From an uncultured Sphingomonadaceae bacterium (GTDB taxonomy: Bacteria > Pseudomonadota > Alphaproteobacteria > Sphingomonadales > Sphingomonadaceae): 64,000 nt of DNA. Below the pieces are notes generated by a model. It did not search any database. It saw only the letters and a program-made list of their open reading frames with translations, and had not been told where the DNA came from. The position numbers and the translations under genes were made by a program. The stretch is from the NCBI GenBank assembly GCA_947493955.1, contig CANLSQ010000003.1, positions 186,001 to 250,000 of the forward strand, given 5' to 3'. Shown here piece by piece: positions 8,437 through 16,846 of the stretch. The number at the start of each line of letters is the position of its first letter. Within the stretch, counting starts at the first letter, position 1.

Positions 8437-9567
8437 TTGAAAATTGCGGTATTAAAAGAACTCGCCGACGGTGAGCAGCGGGTTAGTGCTTCCCCGGAAA
8501 CGGTAAAGAAGTTTACGGGACTGGGCGCCACCATGGCGGTGGAAAAAGGAGCTGGTCTGTCTGCATCGATTGCAGATGCGGACTATGAAACCGCCGGTGC
8601 CAGTATCGGTACGCGCGCGGCAGTGCTGAAAGATGCCGACATTGTTCTGGGTGTGCAGGGGCCGGAGCCCAAATCGCTTAAAGGAATGAAAAAGGGCGCA
8701 TGGCTGGTTGCCAGCCTAAATCCCTTTGGAGAGCGGGCGCGGGTTGATGAATATGCGGGGCTTGGCATTGATGCACTCGCGATGGAATTCATGCCGCGGA
8801 TTACCCGCGCGCAGTCGATGGATATCCTCTCTTCGCAATCAAACCTTTCAGGCTACAAGGCTGTGATCGAAGCGGCATCTCACTATGGCCGTGCCTTTCC
8901 GATGATGATGACCGCAGCGGGCACGGTTTCTGCTGCAAAATGTTTTGTGATGGGCGTCGGCGTTGCCGGCTTGCAAGCGATTGCGACAGCACGGCGTCTC
9001 GGCGCACAGGTATCGGCAACCGATGTGCGGGCCGCGACCAAGGAACAGATTCAATCGCTCGGCGCCAAACCAATTTTTGTCGAGGATGTTGCAGGCATCG
9101 AAGGCGAAGGCACCGGCGGCTATGCCACCGAAATGAGCGAGGAATATCAGAAAGCGCAATCCGAACTGGTATCCAAGCATATTGCCAAGCAGGATATCGT
9201 GATTACCACCGCGCTTATCCCGGGACGTCCGGCCCCGCGGCTAATAAGTGATGCCCAGATCGCGACGATGCGTACAGGCAGCGTGATCGTCGATCTGGCC
9301 GCTGAGCAAGGCGGCAATGTCGAAGGCGCTGTTGCTGGTAAAGTTGTAGAGAAGCATGGCGTCAAGATTTACGGCGCGAACAACATGCCATCGACTATGG
9401 CGGCGGATAGCTCCGCATTGTTTGCCCGTAACCTCTATAATTTCCTCAGTGCCTATTGGGATGAAGAGGCCAAACGGCCTGTGCTGCCCGATGATGATGA
9501 AGTGACGGTGGGCATCCGGCTGACCAAAGACGGCAAAGTTGTGAACGAGCGCCTTCTGGCGAGCTAA
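8437..9567 (+). CDS. pntAA: NAD(P) transhydrogenase subunit alpha part 1 (NAD-binding dI)
   Basis: Soluble dI domain of the proton-translocating transhydrogenase, which binds NAD(H) and passes hydride to NADP+ in dIII, driven by the proton gradient. The 376-residue product has the alanine dehydrogenase/PNT N-terminal fold (KIAVLKELADGEQRVSASP) and a Rossmann segment GVGVAGLQAIATARRLGAQV near residue 175. The start is a TTG at 8437, with GGAA eight bases upstream; the family N-terminus K-I-A-V follows at once. It is the first of a three-gene split-subunit unit, the usual alphaproteobacterial form. It supplies NADPH for biosynthesis and glutathione reduction. Confidence 0.93.
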   Translation: MKIAVLKELADGEQRVSASPETVKKFTGLGATMAVEKGAGLSASIADADYETAGASIGTRAAVLKDADIVLGVQGPEPKSLKGMKKGAWLVASLNPFGERARVDEYAGLGIDALAMEFMPRITRAQSMDILSSQSNLSGYKAVIEAASHYGRAFPMMMTAAGTVSAAKCFVMGVGVAGLQAIATARRLGAQVSATDVRAATKEQIQSLGAKPIFVEDVAGIEGEGTGGYATEMSEEYQKAQSELVSKHIAKQDIVITTALIPGRPAPRLISDAQIATMRTGSVIVDLAAEQGGNVEGAVAGKVVEKHGVKIYGANNMPSTMAADSSALFARNLYNFLSAYWDEEAKRPVLPDDDEVTVGIRLTKDGKVVNERLLAS

Positions 9568-9577
9568 GGGCAGAAAA

Positions 9578-9874
9578 ATGGACTTTATATCAATTCTCTC
9601 AATCTTCGTATTGGCCTGTTTCGTTGGCTATTATGTCGTCTGGTCGGTGACGCCGGCGCTGCATACGCCGCTGATGGCGGTGACCAATGCGATTAGCTCG
9701 GTGATCATTGTCGGGGCGCTGATTGCGGCCGCTGCGGGATCGCAGGCTGATGGCGGTCAGACAGCGAAATGGCTTGGCCTTGTCGGCGTTGTTCTGGCCA
9801 GCGTGAACATATTTGGCGGCTTTGCCGTGACCGAGCGGATGCTCGCAATGTACAAGAAAAAGGAGCGCAAATAA
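9578..9874 (+). CDS. pntAB: NAD(P) transhydrogenase subunit alpha part 2 (membrane dII part)
   Basis: A 98-residue membrane protein carrying the three or four helices of the dII proton channel that are the C-terminal end of PntA in enterobacteria. It shows VGYYVVWSVTPALHTPLMA and TNAISSVIIVGALIA, both conserved in the family. It lies 10 bp after pntAA, and its stop codon overlaps the pntB start in a TAATG junction, so it must be cotranslated with both partners to form the complex. Confidence 0.95.
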   Translation: MDFISILSIFVLACFVGYYVVWSVTPALHTPLMAVTNAISSVIIVGALIAAAAGSQADGGQTAKWLGLVGVVLASVNIFGGFAVTERMLAMYKKKERK

Positions 9875-11358
9875 TGCGCGGATTATTGGGGCCAACTATC
9901 GGGGGCGCAGCGGCGCTATTCTTTGCCACGCCGGCAATGGCGGCATCCGGCGAAGCGGTTAATCCATGGGTCGCGGTGGCCTACCTTATCTCCGGCGTTT
10001 TGTTCATTCTGGCTCTGCGCGGGCTGTCCTCGCCGGAATCCAGTCGGCGCGGCAATCGTTTCGGCATGATCGGTATGCTGATCGCGGTGGTCACGACTTT
10101 GGTCACGCATGATATAGCCAGCTTGCCGGAAATCGGCGCTGCCATTGCCATTGGTGGCGCGATCGGTTTCGTGATCGCAAGACGCATTCCGATGACCGAT
10201 ATGCCGCAGCTGGTTGCGGCTTTTCACAGCCTTGTCGGTATGGCGGCGGTGCTGGTCGGTATTGCCGCTTATCTCAACCCGGGCGCCTTTGACATATTGG
10301 ACGCGGCCGGTGAGATACTGGTCGTCAGTCGGGTCGAACTTGGTCTGGGAGTTGCCATTGGTGCGATTACCTTCTCCGGTTCGGTTATCGCTTTCCTGAA
10401 ATTGAACGGGAATATGTCCGGTGCGCCAATCATGCTGCCGGGGCGCCATGTCATCAATCTCGGTGTGCTAGCGGGTATTATTGGTCTGACTGCTTATTTT
10501 GCGGTCCTGCCTACTGCCGAAACAGCGATGGTCTTCTGGATCATTGTCGCGCTTGCCTTTGTGATCGGCTTCCTGCTGATCATTCCGATTGGCGGCGCGG
10601 ACATGCCGGTCGTCGTATCGATGCTTAACAGCTATTCCGGTTGGGCAGCCGCTGCGATGGGCTTCACGCTCGGCAACACCGCGATGATCATTACCGGCGC
10701 GCTGGTCGGCTCGTCCGGTGCGATCCTTTCCTACATCATGTGCAAGGCGATGAACCGCAGCTTCATCAGCGTGATCGCTGGCGGCTTTGGTGCCGACAGT
10801 GGACCATCAGAAGGGGCCGAGAAGATCGACCGTCCGTGGAAACGCGGCAGCGCCGAAGACGCGGCTTACATGATGAAGCAGGCGGAAAATGTCATCATCG
10901 TGCCCGGTTACGGCATGGCGGTGGCGCAGGCGCAGCATGCTTTGCGTGAAATGGGCGATATGCTCAAGGAAGAGGGCGTCAGCGTCAAATATGCCATTCA
11001 CCCGGTCGCAGGCCGGATGCCCGGGCATATGAACGTGCTGCTTGCCGAAGCCAATGTGCCTTATGACGAAGTGTTTGAGCTGGAAGATATTAACAGCGAA
11101 TTTGCGCAGGCCGATGTCGCCTTTGTCATCGGTGCCAATGATGTGGTGAACCCGGCGGCCAAGACCGACAAGGGCTCGCCCATTTACGGCATGCCGGTTT
11201 TCGATGTTGATAAGGCCAAGACGATCTTCTTCATCAAGCGCTCCATGGGCGGTGTCGGCTATGCTGGCGTGGACAATGAGGTATTTTACATGGATCAGAC
11301 CATGATGCTGTTGTCCGATGCCAAGAAAATGTGCGAAGATATCGTCAAATCGCTTTAG
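9874..11358 (+). CDS. pntB: NAD(P) transhydrogenase subunit beta
   Basis: Carries the remaining membrane helices of dII and the NADP-binding dIII domain. The 494-residue product starts at the ATG of the TAATG overlap with pntAB (MRGLLGPTIGG). About nine hydrophobic helices run to residue 280, including MPVVVSMLNSYSGWAAAAMG. The soluble dIII then shows VIIVPGYGMAVAQAQHA (dinucleotide-binding loop), AIHPVAGRMPGHMNVLLAEA and GANDVVNPAA, all NADP contact regions. The open frame continues upstream through pntAB but that part is not homologous. Together with pntAA and pntAB it forms a complete enzyme. Confidence 0.95.
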   Translation: MRGLLGPTIGGAAALFFATPAMAASGEAVNPWVAVAYLISGVLFILALRGLSSPESSRRGNRFGMIGMLIAVVTTLVTHDIASLPEIGAAIAIGGAIGFVIARRIPMTDMPQLVAAFHSLVGMAAVLVGIAAYLNPGAFDILDAAGEILVVSRVELGLGVAIGAITFSGSVIAFLKLNGNMSGAPIMLPGRHVINLGVLAGIIGLTAYFAVLPTAETAMVFWIIVALAFVIGFLLIIPIGGADMPVVVSMLNSYSGWAAAAMGFTLGNTAMIITGALVGSSGAILSYIMCKAMNRSFISVIAGGFGADSGPSEGAEKIDRPWKRGSAEDAAYMMKQAENVIIVPGYGMAVAQAQHALREMGDMLKEEGVSVKYAIHPVAGRMPGHMNVLLAEANVPYDEVFELEDINSEFAQADVAFVIGANDVVNPAAKTDKGSPIYGMPVFDVDKAKTIFFIKRSMGGVGYAGVDNEVFYMDQTMMLLSDAKKMCEDIVKSL

Positions 11359-11406
11359 CAGGATATGATTCCGGCAAAGCGGACAACTTTGTCAGGGACG
11401 ATATTG

Positions 11407-12102
11407 ATGCGTAAAATTGGTCTGATTGGCGGCATGTCCTGGGTTTCGACCGAGAGCTATTATCGCCGAATCAACAGCGAAGTGCAGCGCAAGCTGGGCG
11501 GCTTTGCCAGTGCGCACCTATTGATTGAGAGCGTGAATTTTAATGACTATGCGCGCCTTCAGTCGGATGATGACTGGGATGCGGCCGCCGGTTTGATGAC
11601 CCGTTCTGCCAAACGGCTTGAGCAATCCGGTGCGACGGCCATCCTGATCTGTTCCAACGCCATGCACAAGATATACGAACAGGTCGCACCCGAAGTGGGC
11701 GTGCCGATCCTGCATATCGCCGATTGCGTCGGTGACCAGATGGTTGCAGATGGGGTGAAGACGGCCACTCTGCTCGGCACCCGCAACGTGATGACCGAAG
11801 GTTTCTACCGCAAACGATTGGTCGGAAAGGGCATTACCTTGACCCCGCCAGATGAGGACCGGGTCGAGGAGATTGAGCGGATCATTTACGAGGAGCTGAT
11901 GTTCAGCAACGTGAAGCGCGATTCCGAGCGGACATTGAAAACCTTCATCACCAATATCGCCAAACAGGAAGTAGAAGCGATTGTGATCGGCTGTACTGAA
12001 CTGGACCTGATCATCGATACCAAGGCGAATATCCTGCCGATATATGACAGCACCGAAATCCATGCGGATGCCGCAGTCGACTGGATTTTAGCAGAGCAAT
12101 AG
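11407..12102 (+). CDS. Aspartate/glutamate racemase family protein
   Basis: Two-cysteine, cofactor-independent amino acid racemase fold, 231 residues. The paired catalytic cysteines are visible in ILICSNAMH near residue 82 and VIGCTELDL near 195, and the N-terminal KIGLIGGMSWVSTESYY is typical of the aspartate racemase/YgeA branch. It should be cytoplasmic and interconvert L- and D-aspartate or another amino acid; the substrate is not set by sequence. ATG 11407 is chosen because AGGGACG lies just upstream and the family N-terminus begins there. It follows pntB by about 50 bp on the same strand and may share its transcript. Confidence 0.85.
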   Translation: MRKIGLIGGMSWVSTESYYRRINSEVQRKLGGFASAHLLIESVNFNDYARLQSDDDWDAAAGLMTRSAKRLEQSGATAILICSNAMHKIYEQVAPEVGVPILHIADCVGDQMVADGVKTATLLGTRNVMTEGFYRKRLVGKGITLTPPDEDRVEEIERIIYEELMFSNVKRDSERTLKTFITNIAKQEVEAIVIGCTELDLIIDTKANILPIYDSTEIHADAAVDWILAEQ

Positions 12103-12127
12103 CGGTCCGATATTGAAAGAAACATTC

Positions 12128-12694
12128 ATGTCATTAACGAAGCTCATCGTCCCGACTTATATGCAAATGCTAAAATCGCTCTCGGGCTGGTTGACGAAAG
12201 CGCAGGCACAAATGCCGGAGGCTGATGCGGAGGCTTTGCTGTCCGCGCGTCTGGCACCTGACATGTTTCCGCTTTCGACTCAGGTTCGCTTTATCTGCGT
12301 GCAGGCGCAGGAAGGAATATACCGGCTTCAGGGAAAGGCCTTTCCGGACTCTCTCGATGACCTTGTCAATGAGGGCCGGAATGGCGGAGAACAGCCCGGC
12401 TCACTTTCGGATGCGCTAGCCCGGATTGATGAAACGCTTGCCTTGCTGGACGGCCTCCCTTCTGACGCGCTGGATGGAGACCCCGGCAGACCCATCGCTC
12501 ATGAATTGCCCAACGGCATGATCTTCGACTTGACTGCAGAGCAATATGCTCGCGACTGGGCGCTGGTTCAGTTTTATTTCCACCTGATGACCGCATATGC
12601 CATATTGCGCAGCGAGAAAGTTGAACTCGGCAAGGCGGACTACATACCGCATATGTTTGCTTATCTGCGTCCCGGGACGATGCCTGAAGGTTGA
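12128..12694 (+). CDS. DUF1993 family protein
   Basis: A 188-residue protein of the DUF1993 family, thought to have a DinB-like four-helix bundle; no enzymatic function is established. It shows the family hallmarks MLKSLSGWLTKAQ near the N-terminus, LAPDMFPLSTQVRF near 48 and FYFHLMTAYAILR near the C-terminus, where His residues would line a metal site. It begins 25 bp after the racemase gene. An upstream in-frame TTG at 12113 is possible, but ATG 12128 gives the normal N-terminus. Confidence 0.8.
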   Translation: MSLTKLIVPTYMQMLKSLSGWLTKAQAQMPEADAEALLSARLAPDMFPLSTQVRFICVQAQEGIYRLQGKAFPDSLDDLVNEGRNGGEQPGSLSDALARIDETLALLDGLPSDALDGDPGRPIAHELPNGMIFDLTAEQYARDWALVQFYFHLMTAYAILRSEKVELGKADYIPHMFAYLRPGTMPEG

Positions 12695-12817
12695 TCGTTC
12701 GGCAGCTAGAGAAAAGAAAACAGCTTAGAACGGACGAGCTCTATTACTAACAGTCTTGTCAATGCTATTGGCAAGGGAACAAAATTGCGTCATTATCCCC
12801 CTTAAATGGGAGAGAAA

Positions 12818-14011
12818 ATGATGATCCGGACGTTACTAGCCGCCACAGCTTTGTGCTGCACTATGCCAGCGCTGGCCAAAACCATTACAGTTGAGGCGGG
12901 CGCCGATGCGCAGGAACGGCTTCAGGAAGCGCTTATTCTCGCAGAGCCAGGCGATGTAGTTGAGCTGGGCACGGGGACGTTTGAACTGACCGATGGTCTA
13001 TCGCTCGATGTCGACAAAGTCACCGTTCGCGGTGCCGGAATGAACAAGAGCATTCTCAATTTCGCGGGGCAGCTTGGAGCGGGCGAGGGCCTGCTGGTCA
13101 CTTCCGATGATGTCGTTTTGCGCGATTTCGCGGTTGAGGACAGCAAGGGTGATGGCATCAAATCCAAAGGGGCGGACCGGATCGTCTATCACGCGGTTCG
13201 CGTGGAATGGACCGGCGGTCCGAAAGCCAGCAACGGTGCTTATGGAATCTATCCGGTCGAGGCGAGCGATATCCTCGTGCAGGACAGTGTCGTGCGGGGT
13301 GCTTCTGATGCCGGCATCTATGTCGGCCAGTCGAAAAATATCATTGTTCGTCGCAACACCGCTATCGAAAATGTCGCGGGAATTGAGATTGAGAATAGCT
13401 TTGATGCTGAAGTCACCGAAAATCTGGTGACCGAAAATACCGGCGGTATATTGGTGTTTGACTTGCCGAATTTACCTCAAATGGGCGGGCACAATGTGCT
13501 GGTCGCGCGCAATGCAATCATCAATAACAACACCGACAATTTCGCACCCGAAGGTAATATCGTTGCGAGTGTTCCGGCCGGTACCGGCGTGATGGTAATG
13601 GCCAATCGAAATGTGCAGGTTGTCGAAAATGCCATGATTAACAATGGCACCAGCAACGTGATGGTGGTGGCCTACACGCAGAAATTCAATGATCCCAATT
13701 ATGATCCAACCCCGCGAGATGTCTATATCGCGGACAATGTCTACGGCCGCGCGGGATTTGCGCCTGATTTTGAAGGCGGTCAACAACTCGCGGCGGCATT
13801 TGGCGGCGCATTGCCAGCGGTTTTTTATGATGGGCTCGGGAAGGGGCTTATTGTCAATGATGCGGTGCCGGTGCTCAATCTTGGCCTGACTGAGGTGGGG
13901 CAATCGCCCATGGAAGCCAAGCCATCGCTTCATAAGCAAAAAGGTCCGGGCGAAGCCGCGGCACTGTCGCCTATTATATTGCCAGCTTCGATGGAGGCCG
14001 CACTCAAATAA
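12818..14011 (+). CDS. Parallel beta-helix repeat protein paired with a diheme cytochrome
   Basis: Secreted right-handed beta-helix protein of 397 residues. A signal peptide (MMIRTLLAATALCCTMPALA) is followed by repeats rich in V/I/N coils such as NIIVRRNTAIENVAGIEIEN and NRNVQVVENAMINN, the pattern of pectate-lyase-like or CASH domains. Proteins of this type occur next to diheme cytochromes of the SO2930/HNE_0200 type, and that partner begins here in a TAATG overlap at 14011. Substrate and role are unknown; the tight coupling suggests a periplasmic complex or shared pathway. ATG 12818 is chosen over 12806 because the GGGAG lies between them and the signal peptide begins there. Confidence 0.8.
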   Translation: MMIRTLLAATALCCTMPALAKTITVEAGADAQERLQEALILAEPGDVVELGTGTFELTDGLSLDVDKVTVRGAGMNKSILNFAGQLGAGEGLLVTSDDVVLRDFAVEDSKGDGIKSKGADRIVYHAVRVEWTGGPKASNGAYGIYPVEASDILVQDSVVRGASDAGIYVGQSKNIIVRRNTAIENVAGIEIENSFDAEVTENLVTENTGGILVFDLPNLPQMGGHNVLVARNAIINNNTDNFAPEGNIVASVPAGTGVMVMANRNVQVVENAMINNGTSNVMVVAYTQKFNDPNYDPTPRDVYIADNVYGRAGFAPDFEGGQQLAAAFGGALPAVFYDGLGKGLIVNDAVPVLNLGLTEVGQSPMEAKPSLHKQKGPGEAAALSPIILPASMEAALK

Positions 14012-15033
14012 TGCGCACTTTTCTCGCCGCCACTGCTCTTTGTGTTGCCGGTTTCGCGGTCAGCGCCGCGCCGACTGCACCTGTCGCGCTGGTTGACGAT
14101 GCGGTGATTACAGCAAACGGTATGCCTAAAAAACTGTCGGACTTTGGCTTTTTCAAGGACCAGGCGGGATGGCAGCCGAACAAGGGCGTTGAGCTTTATC
14201 AGCTCAACAGCCCTCTATTCACCGACTATGCCGAGAAATACCGCTATATCTATATCCCTGCCGGGAAAAAGGCGGTGGCTGGCGGTGATGGTGTAGTCCA
14301 ATTTCCGGTTGGCTCCGCGCTGATCAAAAGCTTTGGCTATGAAATAGACGGGCAAGACCGGTTGCTCGAAACCCGGGTGCTCTTGCACCGTGCTGATGGC
14401 TGGATTGCTTTGCCCTATGTCTGGAATGCAGAGCAGACTGAGGCTACGCTGAAAGTGGCGGGCAAACGGATACCGGTAAGCTTCACGGACCCTTCCGGGA
14501 ATAAGCGCGACATCAGCTATGCCGTGCCCAACAAGAACCAGTGCAAGGAATGCCATTCTCTGTCAGGAGCGGTCGTTCCGATCGGGCCGAAAATGCGCAA
14601 CTTGCCGCATGATACGTTGGACATGTTGCTCAGTAATGCGATGCTCGAAAAAACCGCCGGTGATCATCCGCCCATACCGGACTATGCCGATGACGGTATG
14701 CCATTGGAAAGTCGGGCGCGGGCCTATCTCGATATTAACTGTGCACATTGCCACAACCGCGAGGGATCGGCGAGCAATTCGGGTTTGTTCCTGACCTATG
14801 AAGAGGAAGCACTGGTCCATCTGGGTGTTGGCAAGCGCCCGGTTGCCGCAGGGCGCGGCAGCGGTGGATTTGAATTCGCGATTGCACCGGGCGAGCCGGA
14901 TCAGAGTATCATGATGCACCGGCTCAAAAGTCTGGAGCCCGGTGTGGCGATGCCGGAAGTTGGCCGGTCTTTGGTGCATGAAGAAGGTGCTGCCTTGCTC
15001 AGCGAATGGATCGCGGCGATGGAGAAGGAGTGA
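14011..15033 (+). CDS. SO2930-family diheme c-type cytochrome
   Basis: Periplasmic cytochrome of 340 residues with signal peptide (MRTFLAATALCVAGFAVSA) and two covalent heme sites: CKECH near residue 175 and CAHCH near 246. The N-terminal half (LSDFGFFKDQAGWQPNKGVELYQLNSPLF) matches the family's extra domain, involved in an unknown oxidation. A late Met in MPEVGRSLVHEEG could serve as the distal ligand of the second heme. It overlaps the beta-helix gene by one base and so is translationally coupled to it. Electron donor and acceptor cannot be read from sequence. Confidence 0.85.
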   Translation: MRTFLAATALCVAGFAVSAAPTAPVALVDDAVITANGMPKKLSDFGFFKDQAGWQPNKGVELYQLNSPLFTDYAEKYRYIYIPAGKKAVAGGDGVVQFPVGSALIKSFGYEIDGQDRLLETRVLLHRADGWIALPYVWNAEQTEATLKVAGKRIPVSFTDPSGNKRDISYAVPNKNQCKECHSLSGAVVPIGPKMRNLPHDTLDMLLSNAMLEKTAGDHPPIPDYADDGMPLESRARAYLDINCAHCHNREGSASNSGLFLTYEEEALVHLGVGKRPVAAGRGSGGFEFAIAPGEPDQSIMMHRLKSLEPGVAMPEVGRSLVHEEGAALLSEWIAAMEKE

Positions 15034-15043
15034 TTGTCCCTTC

Positions 15044-15472
15044 CTATTTCTCCCGGGTCCAGTTCTGTCCCTGGCAGAAAAAGGCAATACAGCCCTTCAC
15101 TTTCAGCTTTGACGGGGACCGCAGGCTCACTTCGGAGCGATAGCTTTTCCCGGTTTTGGGATCATAAATCCGCCCACGCCAGACTTTACCGTCCAGTTTG
15201 AAACCGGATAGCACCGCTATACCCAGCAATTTGCGGCTCCGTAGTTTCTTATTCGGATTGTTGATATCTTTCTGGTCCACGCCATTAGGTGGTGTGACGA
15301 GATATTTGTGTAACCGTCCACAGACCGTGTTACCGCATTTACCGATTTTGACGATTGCATCGCCGTCTTGCGTTACCCAATTGCCATTTATCGAGCCAGA
15401 GGCCAGTGCTGGTGTTGTCACCAACAGTCCGCCAATCAACATAGCGGCCTTTGCAATCTGAGACTGTTTCAT
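15044..15472 (-). CDS. DUF2147 family secreted protein
   Basis: A 142-residue periplasmic protein of the DUF2147 family (lipocalin-like beta barrel), function unestablished. A signal peptide ends at ALAS near residue 25. The mature domain shows INGNWVTQDGDAIVKIGKCGNTVCGRL, IYDPKTGKSYRSEVSL and KVKGCIAFFCQGQNWTR, with two Cys pairs probably forming disulfides. These are the conserved blocks of the family. It is convergent with the cytochrome gene (10 bp apart) and downstream of the efflux pump gene on its own strand. Confidence 0.85.
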   Translation of the reverse strand: MKQSQIAKAAMLIGGLLVTTPALASGSINGNWVTQDGDAIVKIGKCGNTVCGRLHKYLVTPPNGVDQKDINNPNKKLRSRKLLGIAVLSGFKLDGKVWRGRIYDPKTGKSYRSEVSLRSPSKLKVKGCIAFFCQGQNWTREK

Positions 15473-15502
15473 GTGGTCCTGCCCTATATATTTTTAAGAT
15501 AT

Positions 15503-16783
15503 CTATTCTTTCGGCGATAGTGGCTCTTTGGTTACAACTGCCTGAACACGCCGGAATAATCGGCCTTGTTCTGCCCATAGGACAAACAGAAATGAAGCGC
15601 AGCCGCAAAGGAAAAATCCGATGACCAAAGGCAATGTGGAGCCGTCAAATTGAAGTCCAATGGCCGCACCAATTGCGGCCGATATCAGGGACCGTGTGAA
15701 ATTCTGGAAGGACGACGCCACGCCAGCACTTTTGCCGAAGGGTTGCATCGCAATGGCACTGAAATTCGCGCCGGTAAAGCCAACCATACCCATAGAAGCG
15801 GCCAACAGAACAACAAACAGCGGCAGGGTAAGCCATCCCGACAGCGTGACAGCCAAATGGATGATCGCCACGAAGATGAAGAACAGAAGCGCCGCTTGCG
15901 ATACGCGGCGCGCGCCAAATCGCATCACGATCCGGCTATTTATGAAATTGCCGAAAGCCATGGCAATGGCGTTGATGGCAAAGATGAAAACGAAAATATC
16001 GGCTGCATCAAATGTATCAGAAAATATCTGCTGGGCTGATGCGATAAAGGCGAATAGCGGAGCCATCATAAGGCCGCTGGCCAGAACGTGACCAACAGCG
16101 TTGCGATGCAGGATCACGCTCTTCCAGGCGCTTGTTACCGACGCCATGTTGATCAGCGTTTTGTCCTCAGGCCTAAGCGTTTCTGGCAAGCGGATCAGCA
16201 CCCATATCAATGCCAATGCGCCAAAGGACGACAGGACAATGAAAATCACCTGCCAGGGCGCGAAAACCAGCACGAGCTGGCCCAACATGGGCGCCATGAC
16301 CGGTACCACCATGAATACCATCATGATGGTCGACATGGTTCGGGCCATTGCGTCGCCCTCATAACGGTCGCGAATGATGCTGTTGGCGAGAACCCCCATG
16401 GCAGAGGCGGCCAGACCCTGCACAAAGCGCGCACCAAGCAAGAGGTTATAGTTCTCACTGAATGCACAGAGAACACCAAAGCCGACATAGATGGTGATAG
16501 TCCCCAAAAGTACCGGTTTTCGCCCGTAGCGATCAGCCAGTGAGCCGTAGAGGATCGATCCGATCGCCATGCCATAAATATAGGATGTGACAATCCATTG
16601 CCGGTCATTCGCGCCGGTCAGGCCAAAATCGTCCGAAATCAGGCCGAGTGCCGGCAGCATGATGTCGATAGCCAAGGCATTGAGCGACATCAGGCTGGCC
16701 ATCATGATGACCAGTTCAAGGCGCCCCATTGGAAAAGGAAGAGATTTGTTACTCACTGGCGGGCTATGGCAACTATTATTCAT
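15503..16783 (-). CDS. Bcr/CflA-type multidrug efflux MFS transporter
   Basis: Inner-membrane drug:proton antiporter of about 426 residues with twelve predicted helices. It shows SLNALAIDIMLPALGLI in helix 1, the MFS signature GSLADRYGRKPVLL in loop 2-3 and a proline/glycine-rich helix 5, as in Bcr/CflA. The start at 16783 is a judgement: the frame is open to 16951, but that extension is His-rich and not membrane-like; ATG 16729 is another possible start. Substrates in the family include bicyclomycin and chloramphenicol; this one's are unknown. Confidence 0.8.
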   Translation of the reverse strand: MNNSCHSPPVSNKSLPFPMGRLELVIMMASLMSLNALAIDIMLPALGLISDDFGLTGANDRQWIVTSYIYGMAIGSILYGSLADRYGRKPVLLGTITIYVGFGVLCAFSENYNLLLGARFVQGLAASAMGVLANSIIRDRYEGDAMARTMSTIMMVFMVVPVMAPMLGQLVLVFAPWQVIFIVLSSFGALALIWVLIRLPETLRPEDKTLINMASVTSAWKSVILHRNAVGHVLASGLMMAPLFAFIASAQQIFSDTFDAADIFVFIFAINAIAMAFGNFINSRIVMRFGARRVSQAALLFFIFVAIIHLAVTLSGWLTLPLFVVLLAASMGMVGFTGANFSAIAMQPFGKSAGVASSFQNFTRSLISAAIGAAIGLQFDGSTLPLVIGFFLCGCASFLFVLWAEQGRLFRRVQAVVTKEPLSPKE

Positions 16784-16846
16784 CGTGGCTATAGGTGAAA
16801 ATGCTATAGTGATTGGCCGATACGCGAACAGGGAGTTTTGGGGATC

